Assembly (NCBI GenBank): GCA_013368315.1 | Contig: JAACJM010000010.1 | Span: forward strand, 682,001-746,000 | Length of the DNA stretch: 64,000 nucleotides | Direction: 5' to 3' | DNA from: Tetrapyrgos nigripes | Lineage: Eukaryota; Basidiomycota; Agaricomycetes; Agaricales; Campanellaceae | Shown here: positions 34,115 through 45,669 of the stretch, one piece after another | Numbering within the stretch: the stretch's first letter is position 1 | Layout: every line of letters starts with the position of its first letter | Made by a program: the position numbers and the translations under genes | Notes under the pieces: generated by a model | Databases searched by the model: none | The model's input: the letters and a program-made list of their open reading frames with translations, nothing else | Told to the model about the DNA's origin: nothing

Positions 34115-36207
34115 TTAAAGCCAATTTACCCACTGATCAACTTTGTCATATGTATGCTTTCTTGAAAGTGTACCAGTATAAATAGTGATGATAAAGGGTT
34201 GGGGAATGGCAGTGAATGGAGATAGGACACAGATTGAGGGAGGAGTGGAGGGAAATAACTTTTCGACTTTCTCGATCGCTTGGTTCTGGGTGGATATAAT
34301 AGTACCATTTTCTTTGGAGATTTCTTCAAATCTCCGTTGAAGTACCTCTACTGTGGGGGTCTTACTGACACCACCACGTCTACCTGTCGCAACCTTTTGA
34401 TTGTAGTCAGATCTAATCGTACAGGCCAGGCAAGATGAAGCACAGTTACCTTTGGTGGCCGACCAGGACCACGTTTCAATGTGTTAGAATCATTTGGATT
34501 TAACTTGTTGCACTTCAAGTTATGGAAATTGTCTGGGCCAATAGTAGTAGAATAACCAGCTAAGCGGTGATCCTCTGCTGCTACCTGCCAAATGCCAGCT
34601 GTAATCAGTTTTGACTAGGATTCACTAGTATAATCACTTACCAGCGTGTTGACGGATTTTTTCCCCTGCCACTCAGCCTCTACCTGGGCACGGACTACTG
34701 TGAAGAAATCTCCACGCTGCCAGACAGGTAGGATGACCGACTTGCGAGCCGGATCAGTGATGAGAATGTGCTGCGAATTATGAAGAGTATAGGGTTGGCC
34801 TACGGCATAGAAAGTCAGATTATATTGGTATATGTACATAAATATGTGTGAAACAGAAACATACCAATAATGTGTAATGGATCTAGTAGTCCCATCGATG
34901 CAAAGAAGTTGAACATCTTGACAGGAACAGAGACAAACGCTTTTCTGAACACCAGCATACACTTACTGGTGTAGTTTCGATCTGCCCTCTCATTGAAGGC
35001 AAAAGGATTATTAGAGTTCATGCGGACGGCAATAAGATCTAAAAAATCCTTTGAGAAGTGATTGTGAAGATACCGAAAAAGGGAGTCAACAAAGGATCTA
35101 TAGATCTCATCTGACTGGCAGATCAGTCGTGCAGGAGTACCGGGAAAGAGACAAAGTGAATGAAGGCTGTCAGAAATGAGATGACGGCCAAAAGGACTGA
35201 AGGTCATAGAATCATCCATTGCAGAGGCAATGGATGGAGACCTAGCCCCATTAACTATCCCATCACGCCATAAGTTTAGCTGTTCTCTGACCAGAGAAGG
35301 TTCCTGAAACCAATCAGGCCCACATTTGAATGGAGACCAAATGACAGGCCACATCTATATCACAGAAATGCGAGAATTAAATGGTGTATCATTCGGAGTA
35401 AAAACATTGTTACGCACCTCTGAACCAGGTTCAAAGTCACTGGTTTGCCAAGGACGGCTCAACGAGGTAACGTGTAGCTTGACAAGGCGAGAGAAGTCGC
35501 AAACTGCCCATACCCAATTGGCGGTGACAATAGCCATAAAGATAGATATGTTACGATGGTCACGTCCGTTTGGAAGTGGCTGTGAGTTTGGCTCAACAAA
35601 CCGACTTGGGACTGCAAACACTCGCAATTTCTCTGCCTTGATCTTGTCACTGTTGTTTCCGGCGAAACTAGAAGCAATGATCTCTTCATAAACCTCTCGG
35701 GACATCTGTATAGGATGTGCCTCCAAGCCCCAAGAGATCGTGACACAGTGCTATCGAACGAAGAAAGATATGCCGCATAAGACAATACTCCAAAAGAAAT
35801 AATAAAGAGACGCACGTAACCTGCTGCTACAGCAGTGTACTTTCCACAAGTACAAATAAGAACAGGACCTGGTACTTTGGGGCATAGAAGTTGCTCGCAG
35901 CACCGATAGCGAGCCTCCTTGATGCGCATCGAGTCATAGACATTGCAAACCAGCGGTTCAAGTGGCTCTAGTGATGCGTCGAATCGGCTCTGGTCAACGG
36001 TAATCGTGCAATAATCTCGCTGAGCAGTACCAAGAGCAAACATAGAGGGGTGGATGCGTAGAAAACCTAACTAAGCGTTGAGAATGAAGTAAGAACAATA
36101 TTACTGATTTGCCGACCTTCCAATGGCTTTTTTGAGCGTCTGGCATGCTCCTTAACACTTTTCTTGAACGTTTCACCGAATACAAGGGCCTCCGGACCCT
36201 CAGGCAT
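34115..36207 (-). CDS. unknown multi-exon protein with C-terminal AT-hook and coiled coil
   Basis: Minus strand from ATG 36207 (MPEGPEALVFGETFKKSVKE). Exons join through introns with donors GTAATA, GTGCGT, GTGCGT, GTATGT, GTAAGT and GTAACT. Second exon: Cys-rich patch YRCCEQLLC then LICTCGKY, a possible metal site. Middle: RLVKLHVTSLSRPWQTSDFE and MWPVIWSPFKCGPDWFQEPS, then a long helical region ending CMLVFRKAFVSVPVKMFNF. C terminus: GPGRPPK AT-hook, then a heptad-like stretch (VEVLQRRFEEISKENGTIIS). Stop at 34115-34117. No family recognised. Convergent with the 31.5 kb gene, divergent from the right end. A DNA-binding accessory protein of the transposon is plausible but unproven. Confidence 0.6.
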
Positions 36208-36374
36208 AGTGGCGAGAAAGGTAGTGAAGCGTGCGTGGAAGTGGTTGAAGAATAAACAATGCGCGACGCGTTTGAATCAGGTGAATCAGGTGATAAGTCA
36301 CAAGACCTGCGCCGTGAGAACTGCTCAATTAGGGCTATCTAACCAGATTCGATTGATTACATATGGACTGTACA

Positions 36375-36519
36375 CTTGTTTCAATACGGGTGTCAACTTT
36401 GAATCAATACGGGTGTCGATCATATGAGTGAATACGGGTGCCAATCAATGAATACGGGTGCCAAGTCTGAATGAATACGGGTGCACTTTTTTGTCAATAC
36501 GGGTCGAATAAAAGTGCAC
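36375..36519 (-). repeat. right end: inverted repeat plus six subterminal repeats
   Basis: Contains six AATACGGGT boxes, inverse of the left array. One internal GTGCACTTTT (36,481-36,490) duplicates the outermost end. Confidence 0.9.
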
Positions 36520-37692
36520 TCGGACCAGCATAGGTTGCAGGAGACAAAGACTCAGAAGCATGCTCTGTCATATGCCCCACGGATATCTGTTGGCCAAACT
36601 CTGGTCAACCTGGAAGCTGTTGAAACTGTCCATGCTGCCCTCACTTTTAATGCTGCTGACAATACCTCTGGCTATTTGGGTCCCAAGAGTAATCAAGACA
36701 TTGATGCAAAGGAATGGACAGTTGAAGAGCTTTGTGGACCAGGTGGAATGGGTTTTCAATACATTATGGCAGGTGGCAGGTATGTGCCCATCACTTTATC
36801 AAAAGTGAATCTCAACTAACCATGTGTTTTGCAAAAGTTGCCAGCATAAAGTAGTGGTTGATAACTGTGAAGTCATTGTCACTGTGATGAGCCCACCTCC
36901 TGAAGATCCCAAGATATGGTCCTCTGAGGTTCTGGACCCAGCTGTTCAGGTCTTGATCCATGAACTTGAGGGTTCCCCAACAGTTGATAGACCTGGTAAA
37001 CAAAGGAAGGGCAGTAGGGTGAAGGGAAAGAAAGGGTTGCACTTCAAGCAGAAGGAGCTCTGTCACCGGAGGGGAGATTATCCAGTTAAGACTGATGGTA
37101 TATCATGTGGTGGAGGTCAGGAGTACCCAAAGAGGATCTATCATTCAAAGAAAACCCAGGCTGCTCTCAATAGACTCTGGCATGAGAAGTCCTTCTCTTG
37201 TTTGGCTGGTCATGCCTCTTCAGTCTTCGCCCATTTTGCACCAGACCTCTACAACTATTATAAAGATATTTTGGTCAAGCTGAGAAACCACAACCCTCGC
37301 CTTCAGTTCAATTACCACAACTCCATCTTCAGCTGCTGCACCTACAATTGGGGTCCCAGAGCATTCACCAAGAAGCACCTAGATCACTTGAACTATGTTG
37401 CTGGCTGGTGTGCTGTAGTTGCATTGGGTCATTTTGACTATACCAAAGGAGGTCATATTATTTTGTGGGATTTAAAAATGGTTTTTGAATTTCCTCCAGG
37501 CTGGACATTTCTTCTTCCTTCAGCTTCTATCACACATTCCAAAACCTCTGTCTCCACTTCTGAATTTCAGTGCTCCTTCACTCAGTACACCACAGGTGGA
37601 ATATTTCGTTATGTTGAAGATGGTTTTAAAATGAGAACTCAGATGTCTGAAGAGGAGAGAATTCAGGCAGAGCATAGGCAGTGTGAGTGTGT

Positions 37693-37949
37693 GTCTGAGA
37701 GCTTGAATAAATACTCTACTGCTAGCCAGCTGAAATATCTGTATGGTTTTCAGTAGTCTAATATGTACACCACAACTTTTGCTAAACTCTGTTCTCATGT
37801 CGTCATAATTATCTTCTCAAATCTCAGTCTCAATTCAAGTCTAATGAGAGCTTGAATAAGTAATCTACTGTTAGCCAGCTGAAATCTCTGTATGGTTTTC
37901 AGTAGTCTGATGTGTACACCACAACTTTTGCTAAACTCTGTTCTCATGT
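37693..37949 (+). repeat. tandem duplication of the TET/JBP 3' end
   Basis: About 110 bp spanning the last codons, stop and 3' flank (GAGAGCTTGAATAA...CTCATGTCGT) occurs twice, at 37,693-37,806 and about 37,847-37,950. The second copy is interrupted by repeat copy B. Confidence 0.8.
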
Positions 37950-39580
37950 CGTTAATAGGCCTTTTCTCTAGTAAGTGCTCTTAGCACACAGAACACAACC
38001 AGAAAAACCTATACGATTTGTTTTGCGAGCGTATCTAGTAAGTAGAATACTCTTCAATTTAGTCCACAGTTTGGAGATCTTTTGGGGAATTTTTGTAAAG
38101 GTTTGCACGAAGGCACACACACAATATCAGTTCAACCAGTTCAATTCTATTTGAAGGCGCCAATGCCTTAGACACAGTTTCCAAGTCTCGAGGACACAAG
38201 TTATAAACACAAAACAACCAACAAATATATTCAACACTAATTTGACCAACACTTGTATGTTTAGACTCCACACGAGTATGATAAGTTTGTTTAGAAGCTC
38301 TTGTCCATGTTCACAGTCTCTACCGCTAGATAGGGAGAATGCTGATACTCTACAGTCCGTTGCTTGGGTAGCTACTAGTAATACCTGGTCCTTTTATACT
38401 ACTCGTAGCTACAACTATACAGTTTTACATTTGTTTTCAATGTCCGCTAAAATATATCAACGAAAACAGAAAATCTACTCTAACCACTAGTCTGTGAGCG
38501 TAGTAACTACTGGATCTAGTAGGTACCTTCTAATTAGGGTATACAGGAAACTTGAATATTATCTAATTTTCGTAGTAGGGATTTCTCTGTCCCTTGCTCC
38601 ACTCTCTTTACTAGTAGGGTACTCCCTGGTACTGGCGGCCGTAGCCTACCTGACTCAGATAGCTCCACTTATGACTATACTTCGGAATACTGCTAATCCT
38701 CTGGGTCTAGGGTCGTTCTCTTATCTAGTCTTTGCCTCTCATCCTTATAGTATTGAACGTACACCTATCCCTTTACACCGCTAGTTAAACTTGTACACCA
38801 CTAATCCGAGTCCAGCTCTTCAATAGTAATGCTTAAGCCTTCAAACTAGTGTAGTATACCAAAGGATAGTACCATACTCATCTTTAAGACGCTAAACTGT
38901 AGTGATCTCCGGTAAGTACTGCTTTCGGTAATACTTATGCCTGAATCAGTATTCCCGCTGATTTGGATCTCCTTACGTTTGTGACTTTGCAACACTTTTA
39001 GATACTTAGTATTGTTGCCGCTAGTCCATCCCTTGTGTACCATCTGAAAGCTATGGATTCTAGCTTTCTATTGATATAACTATTGTACCACTTTTCTATC
39101 TTAACCATCTGTAGATATGCACCGCAAGTTTGTATACATCCGGGTTAGAATCCTGAATATCTGAATTGTCCGATGATGACATGTCCTTTCAGATCTAGTG
39201 GTCTAAGCCTTCGATCTGGGTTTGTAATGCCAATGCGTAACCGTGAATAGGGGCGTTTCTCCTCCTTCTCTATCCCTTGAGTCGTACTAGCGGTATTAGG
39301 CCACTATAGCAGGTTTGTTAAGTCTTTGTAGACTTTGTAGTTAGGTGGGTCTGCTACTATAGCTGTATCCCTAGTATGTATCTGTTATAATACTTTGAAC
39401 AAGTCTTATTCTTATCCGCAAGTATTGCCCATTAACATCCCTTAGGTTATACACCTAATTCCTAGTACTTTGACTAGCAGTTCGGGACTCACTCTAGTCC
39501 TTATTATCCATTTAAGAGTATCTTAGACATGTATTAGCGCTAGTTTTGGGTTATTTACCACGAATTTGTACGGTGTATCA
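37950..39580. mobile_element. unclassified 1.6 kb repeat, copy B
   Basis: Same as 11,145-12,759 with one ~17-bp indel and some three dozen substitutions, nearly all at CpG-derived positions. It keeps the same short open frames (plus 96 codons at 38,494-38,784; minus 70 codons at 38,059-38,271). Interrupts the duplicated TET/JBP 3' flank inside the KDZ composite. Confidence 0.8.
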
Positions 39581-39930
39581 TCGTCACGCAAAGTCAAGTC
39601 TAATTCTTGATTAAATTTACCTGAACTCAAAGGAATACATCTCTGCTAGCCTCTGGCCTATTCTACATAGCTCTTAAGTGCATTGAACCTTAAGTGAAGC
39701 TTGAAATGCAATTTGTATTAGTGGCAAGTACTTGATGCCTCATTTAACATCAAGTCTCACATGATACAGCTTAGGACTTACAACCAGTCCCACTTCTTTT
39801 TCTCAACTCATCTATGCCTCCAATTGAACCCAGCTCTGAGGCTATCATGAGAAAACATCAATTGAACTTAATTTGGGGCGGGTTCCACACAGGAATTTAT
39901 CTCGACCAGTGAGTCATTCCACTGCAAATT
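39580..39930. other. no feature recognised
   Basis: Spacer between repeat copy B and the small gene; no motif or frame worth reporting. Confidence 0.4.
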
Positions 39931-40715
39931 TCCCTTCCTACAACATACTAATGTTCTCATTGCTCAGGAAGACTGCCTCTACTATTGCTCACCAATCTGG
40001 CTTTCACAAGGGCGATGAGGAGAAGTTGATCCAAACGTGGAAGTATTTTTGTGAGCTCACGCACGACCATGGGGGCAAATTTCAAGAATTCATCAATCCT
40101 TTTGACAGCACTGTCCCTCTAGGTGCACCTTCTTGTTTTGTGAGTCTCTATTTTTTTCAACAATTTTGTCTGACAAATATCTGCAGTTTGCCCCCTCAGT
40201 TGCCCCCAAGCCAAACATTCAGGCCCTTGCCACCAACATGGGGTCACTCTCGATGAAGACACCCGTTCCAGCCTCAGTCACAACACCACCTGCTTCTCCA
40301 CAAAAAGGCTTCACCAAGACCGTCCAGAGGCCCATGACTTTGTCAGCGACCACTGCTCACCCTCAGTCAATGCTTGGACCTGACATCATCAGTCAGTTGA
40401 ACGTACTTGCCAAACCCTTCCCACACCCCATTCAGCCTTCTGCTGGCATTGCTTTGTCATCCCACACTCCTGCTCCTCAAGATGAGACCACCTGAGAGCA
40501 GTTTGTAGTTGTTCGCTGGAGTGGAGGGGTCAACTTCTACAATGACAGGTATGTCTGTGGAAAACTCCTCTTTGGGTCAGACTGTTCATATTTTTTTTCT
40601 TTCAGGGATATTGGCCTTCAGGCCTTTCAAACAATGGTGATCCAAGGCCTCTTCCTAGCAATGAGGTTGACCTCAGATCTTATGTTGGCCAACAAATTTG
40701 TGAACGGGCTCTGAA
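39930..40715 (+). CDS. small gene of unknown function in the KDZ composite (boundaries uncertain)
   Basis: Exon from about 39,967 (RKTASTIAHQSGFHKGDEEK, then LIQTWKYFCELTHDHGGKFQ) to a GTGAGT donor near 40,140. The next exon, from about 40,188, is Pro/Ala/Thr-rich (PVPASVTTPPASPQKG) with a TGA at about 40,494. A third segment (RDIGLQAFQTMVIQGLFLAM) lies at about 40,606-40,713. The exons are phase-compatible in part. It lies between the TET/JBP and KDZ genes on the same strand. I do not recognise it. Confidence 0.4.
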
Positions 40716-43700
40716 TGTTTTTTTTTTGTCATCTACCTATGCTTGTGATCTATGTACTTTACTGAGTTTGAGAATGAATCAACCACTGCTTTTGAAAAAG
40801 TGAAGATGCGCACAGTAGTACTTTTGCAAAAGATTCAATTGTGAGAAACTTTTAAACCTTGAATTTTGCAAAAGTGCATGAATTTGAGACTCAGGGACAA
40901 GTTGTTTGATAACGTGACATTGTTCGACTTGGAAACATCTTTTTTATTATATCTTCAACCTCTCAACCCCAGAAGAAGCCCCAGACCTTCAGGACTTCCA
41001 ATACCAACACACTTAGCCACATTACCTCTTGGGGCCAACTTGGCCTCAGTTTCGATGACCCATCTGACAATTTGCTCCATACAAACGGACAGTTCTCTGC
41101 AGACAGTGTCAGGTCTGGAATCAGGTCCAAGTGGCTCCTTCTATTCAACCACATACAGAGCCCACTCAACATGTCACGCCCAACCTGCACACCAGTCAAG
41201 ATTGGGCTGATTTTAATATATACACTGAGCAAGATCAAGACCACCAAGCTCCAAAGCAGCAATCTGGTTGATTTGTTTTTCAGGTGAAGAATGGCCACAT
41301 CACAAAGGTCACTGCACAACGTCAGCTGTGTGCTTCTGTAGGTCATTACTTTTCCTTCAATGCCCACGCTGACTTAACATTATGAAGGACTGGCCAATGC
41401 AAATCTTTGTACTACACTGCAAAGAGTACTTGAAGGTGATGATGATCTTGAAGGGCAGAGGGGATTGCGCTCCTAAACACTGCCCAATGTGTCCATCAGA
41501 CCGGCAGCCATGGGAACCGACTTTGAGTTGTATGGACTGCGGGCTAGGATTGAGCTGTGAAGAATGCTGTCTTGAGAGACACACATGTAATCCTCTCCAT
41601 TGGATAAAAGTGAGTGATGTTTACTTATCATAGTCAGTTCCTGCCTAACACATTTGCAAAAGCAGTGGAATGGTCAATATTTCCAAAGGGTCTCATTGCA
41701 TCAGATGGGACTTGTGGTCCAACTAGGACATCAGGATGGCACCTTGTGACCAGGCAAGTTCATCATTGTTTGAGTGTCATTGAACTACTGTGGTTGCATA
41801 GCCTCAATTTCAACCATGGACTCTGTTCAGCACCAGAAGTGGGAGGAGCTCATGCAGTTCAAATGGTTTCCAGGTACTCATTCACATTCCAAATGTTGGA
41901 ACAGTTTCAGATGTTGACTCTTTGTGGCAAGCTAGCTGCCTATGACTATTACAAGATCCTTGAGAAGCTTACCAGCAACACAGGAGTCAAAATACCTGTA
42001 TGTACTAGTTGCATGAATTTTATGTTTTGTGTGGCTGAATTTATACAGAACAGATATCCTGGAAATGGAGGAATCTCAGAATGCTCCGTCAAGGAGGCTG
42101 AGGGAATGACAGAGTGAGGAGCATAGAGGAGACTCAGCCTGGTGAACTGGCTGTTCAGTGTATCACATGTCCCAGACCTGGAGTCAATCTTCCTTCTGAC
42201 TGGATGTTTGCTCCTGTTGAGTACAAGTGAGTTGCCCAAACTTTTGCAAAAGTGTTCACACATTTCTAATCTGCTTGCCCAAGGTTTATTTAATTTATGT
42301 TCTTGGCATTTGATGCTTGCTTCTGACTCAAACGGAAGAAAATATCCAGTTGGAAGGACCCTAGCCTACAGGATGGTCAAGCATATTTTGTGGAACAGGA
42401 GCCTTATATGGATTGGGTGAAGAAGATAGCTGAACAGAAGGATGTATGTGCCTTGTGGCTCTCAATTGTATTTCAGAATAACTAAGATGAGGATGCTTCC
42501 TGCAGATGTCAACTTATACTGGGCTTGCTGCCCTAGATCATGCCAATACAAAATTCAACCAAGGCTATGATGAATCTGGAAAGGGAGCTGGCCTGTGTGC
42601 AAGACATGAGATGAACTTGCCAAATGGAATTGGAGCAACACAAATTGGTGAAAGGTTTGTCACTCCTTACTTTTCAAAAAGCACCTTCATTTAATAATGG
42701 TTTTTTTTTTTTTGCTTTCAACCAGATATTCCAATATGGACTATATAGCAGCATCTATAATGCATCACATTTCCATTTTGCTTTTCCTGGTCATCAATGG
42801 TCCAAAAATCTGATTGAGAGATTGAAGAAGTTACCACCGCTGGTTTGGTGGAATCTAATTGCTTACTTGGTTGTGTTTGTCATTCCCAAGCTCCATATCC
42901 TGGGTCATCTCCTCAAGTGCCAGGAGAAGTTCTCTTTAAGCTACACACCAGGAGTTGGGCAGACAGACTCAGAAGGGATTGAAAGGGATTGGGCAGGGTT
43001 GGGTGGAGTTGCCACCAGTATTAAAGAGATGGGTCTGGGATCACACCATGACACATTGGAAGACCATATTGGGCATTGGAATTGGTGCAAAATAGTTGAA
43101 ATTGGTAAGTCTACCTATCCTGCTTCTGATAAAGTTCTGAAGACCATTTTTAGGTCCACTTTTGAAAAAGCAGCTGCTCAATGCAGTGTCTGAGTTTGAT
43201 AAGCAATCAGCCTCATGGATAGATTTCAATGAAAGGCAGAGGGAGTTTGCCCCAACCTGGAAGAAACTCATTGATGACTATGAACTTAAGCTCACTGACG
43301 AGAATCCCTATGCCTTTCCCTATCAGATGCTTTTTCACAAGTCAGCTGTGATCACATTGTCATCAGCAGCTTTTGAAAAAGTTGGGGGTGGTCTACCACC
43401 ACTGCTTTATCTAAAATTACTAATTGTTTATTATGTTCCACAGGCAAGACACTGCAGAGTGTACGTTTGGAGCTGGCAAAAGAGGCAGAGAAGATGGCAA
43501 AAGAGGACCTCAGGAAGGAGGAGGCACAGGAGATCTCTGAGACCTCCAGTGGGACTGAGAGTGAGATTGATGGGGATGAGGTGCTTGAGGAACTGGATGG
43601 GACCAGTCCAGGGGAATTCATATTTTTTGGACTTGAAATTGAGCATCAGCAGTATGTGATTAGTTCAATTTCTTCTCATAAGTATTTGTTGTTTCTCAAC

Positions 43701-44309
43701 ATTAGTTTACCAGGCTTCAGCTTCATCTAGACATCCAAAGAGTCTGAACACCCACCACAAAGCAATTGATGAACCAAACTGCTCTGGGTGATGCAGCTTA
43801 TGTACACTCCAAAATCTCTCCAGTTACTTGCCACACATCCTTCATCAGATATCAATGCTGAAGACATCCCACTCTATCTCCCCTCAAATCCATCCAGGAT
43901 AGCCTCCATGGAAAGTCAGCTATGTGAAGGGCAGCTCAATGAGCACTTGAACCAGCTTCGGCTGGCACTACTGGTCAAGAAGAGGCTTCTTACCCATAAG
44001 AAGGTCAATGCCCATAACCAAGGAATGACAACCTGTTCTCAAACTCTCATCAACCGTCAAGATGGAAAAATCAAATTTGCTGCTGGGATGTACAGGGCAG
44101 CTTGGAATGCTAGGTTGGGTATAGTTGGAGGCCAGGAACTAGTTGGTTGGAATGAACTCCTAGATGAACACATTGTGTGTATGGAGGAAGCAGGCAGGGG
44201 AGAATCCAGTCTCAGGTGCCCAGGAGAAAACTAGGGAAGTGTCCTGGATATGGAGAGCAACAAGTCAAGGTGAACTTGAAACAGACAAAGATTTATACAT
44301 TGGTGAGCT

Positions 44310-45297
44310 TTTCTGTCACTTTTGCAAAAGACCCAAAATTGGGGCTTCTGTTCATTGGAGACTTTTGCAAATGCAGCTCAGAGGTACCCTACTTCTCGCC
44401 TTGCTTTGGAAAAAATCCAGGGCTGGCTTCTGTTCATTGGAGACTTTTGCAAATGGAGCTCTGATGCATCCTGCCTCTGCTTCCCTCGCCTTTGCAAAAG
44501 ACTCAGTGCTGGTTTCTGTTCATCAGAGACTTTTGCAAATGCAGTGCTGATGCTCCCTACTTCTTTTTCCCTCACTTTTGCAAATGCAGCTCTGATGCAC
44601 CCTGACACTTCTTCCCTCGCTTTTGCAGGAGACACAGTACCAGGCTTCTGTTCATTGGAGACTTTCGAATGAAGCTCCAATGCACCCTACTTCTTTTTTC
44701 CTCACTTTTGCAAATGCAGCTCTGATGCACCCTGTCTCTTCTTCCCTTGCTTTTTCAATGGACTCAGTGGATTGCGTTCATCAGAGACTTTTGCAAATGT
44801 GGCTCCGATGCAACCTACCTCTTCCCTTGCTTTTGCAAAAGACCCAGTGCTGGGCTTTGTTGATCAGACATTTTTGCAAATGCAGCTCTGATGCATCCTG
44901 CCTCTTCTTCCCTCGCTTTTGCAACAGACTTAGTGCTGGGCTTGTGTTCATCAGAGACTTTTGCAAATGCAGCTCTGATGCTCCCTACTTCTTTTTCCCT
45001 CGCTTCTGCAAAGGACCCAGTGCTGGGCTTTTGTTAAATGACACTTTTGCAAATTCCTCTTCTTCCCTCACCTTTGTAAAAGACCCAGTGCTAGTTTCTG
45101 TTCATCGGAGCCTTTTGCAAATGCAGCTCTGATGCAACCTACCTCTTCTTCCCTCACTTTTGCAAATGCAGCTCTGATGCACCCTGCCTCTTCTTCCCTT
45201 GCTTTTTCAAAAGGCCTAGTCTTGGCCTTTGGTTCATCAGACACTTTTTGCAAATGTAACCCCCTCCCCCTTCCCTTTTACCATTGCTTTTGCAAAT
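44310..45297 (+). repeat. ~84-bp minisatellite containing the TTTTGCAAA palindrome
   Basis: About ten units, each with ACTTTTGCAAATGCAGCTCT, a CTTCTTCCCTCGCTTTTGCA block and GTTCATCAGAGA. Unit starts lie near 44,355, 44,440, 44,521, 44,652, 44,780, 44,864, 44,948, 45,035, 45,101 and 45,235; irregular steps reflect partial units. Confidence 0.88.
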
Positions 45298-45302
45298 GCT
45301 GA
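45298..45302. repeat. target duplication GCTGA, left
   Basis: Direct repeat of 46,743-46,747, flanking the gag-only Copia element. Confidence 0.9.
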
Positions 45303-45455
45303 TGTTGAGAGTGTTGACACACGTGTGTCCTCAGACTCATAGATACCTGGCAACATCCATTTTTCCTATCTCTAATTTGATTTACAGTATAGTATATATA
45401 GCGTATTTTACCCAGAATAGATTAGACTTTTCTACCCGAACTAGACCTTCTAACA
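45303..45455 (+). repeat. Copia LTR, left (153 bp)
   Basis: Ends TG...CA; five differences from the right LTR, all explicable as CpG decay. Contains TATATATAG near 45,390, a likely TATA region. Confidence 0.93.
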
Positions 45456-45467
45456 GGTTATGGGCCC
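45456..45467 (+). promoter_or_regulatory. primer binding site, half-tRNA iMet type
   Basis: GGTTATGGGCCC directly follows the LTR. It is complementary to the anticodon-stem region of eukaryotic initiator tRNA-Met, the Copia mode of priming. Confidence 0.85.
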
Positions 45468-45584
45468 TTTGCTCGCGCTCTAAATCACTTCTTGTCTACT
45501 GCGCCTGTGCTTTGTCTCGTTAACTCCGGAATTACATCATTTCCCCTATTTCGGCTATTTCCAGCCTCATCACTCTATACTGAT

Positions 45585-45660
45585 TGACTGACTATCAACC
45601 GTCCGACTGACCGACTGACTGACCGACCGACTGTTTGATTGACCGACCGACTGATTGTGA
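45585..45660. repeat. GACT/GACC tetranucleotide repeat in the Copia leader
   Basis: Alternating GACTGACC-type units just before the gag start. Confidence 0.75.
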
Positions 45661-45669
45661 CCTGGGGCT

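Larger units (their letters stand above)
27002..36519. mobile_element. 9.5 kb cargo-bearing TIR transposon with integrase-like DDE transposase
   Basis: Ends are mirror images: GTGCACTTTTATTCG on the left, CGAATAAAAGTGCAC on the right. GTGCAC is itself a palindrome, so it may be a 6-bp target duplication (or 4-bp TGCA) rather than part of the inverted repeat. Just inside each end lie six copies of CACCCGTATT spaced about 22-25 bp, pointing inward. Between them are four multi-exon genes with open frames: BTB protein (minus), DDE transposase (plus), an unknown 399-residue protein (plus), an unknown AT-hook protein (minus), and a ~105-bp minisatellite. It sits in an exon of the TET/JBP gene. Intact frames point to recent activity. 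Confidence 0.88.
26514..37756 (+). pseudogene. TET/JBP-family 2-oxoglutarate/Fe(II) dioxygenase gene split by a 9.5 kb transposon
   Basis: Exon segments: 26514-26912, 26957-27007 then (across the inserted element) 36520-36779, and 36838-37756. Dropping the element and one GTGCAC leaves an open frame of 542 codons and all phases agree. The C-terminal domain has the iron-binding HxD as HLD (37376-37384, in FTKKHLDHLNYVAGW), then GGHIILWDLKMVFEFPPG, the distal His in SASITHSKTSV, and FTQYTTGGIFRYVEDGF. This order is typical of fungal TET/JBP enzymes, which oxidise 5-methylcytosine. A Lys/Arg-rich segment precedes it. The N-terminal start is uncertain, because exon 1 begins at a 3' splice site (26511-26513). 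The intron at 36780-36837 ends inside TTTTGCAAAAG. Apart from the insertion I see no stop, so inactivation looks recent. Confidence 0.8.

Noticed and set aside
27002..36519. CACTA superfamily assignment from CACTTTTATTCG ends
   Set aside because: No CACTA-type transposase inside; the only transposase is integrase-like, and GTGCAC fits a palindromic target site better.
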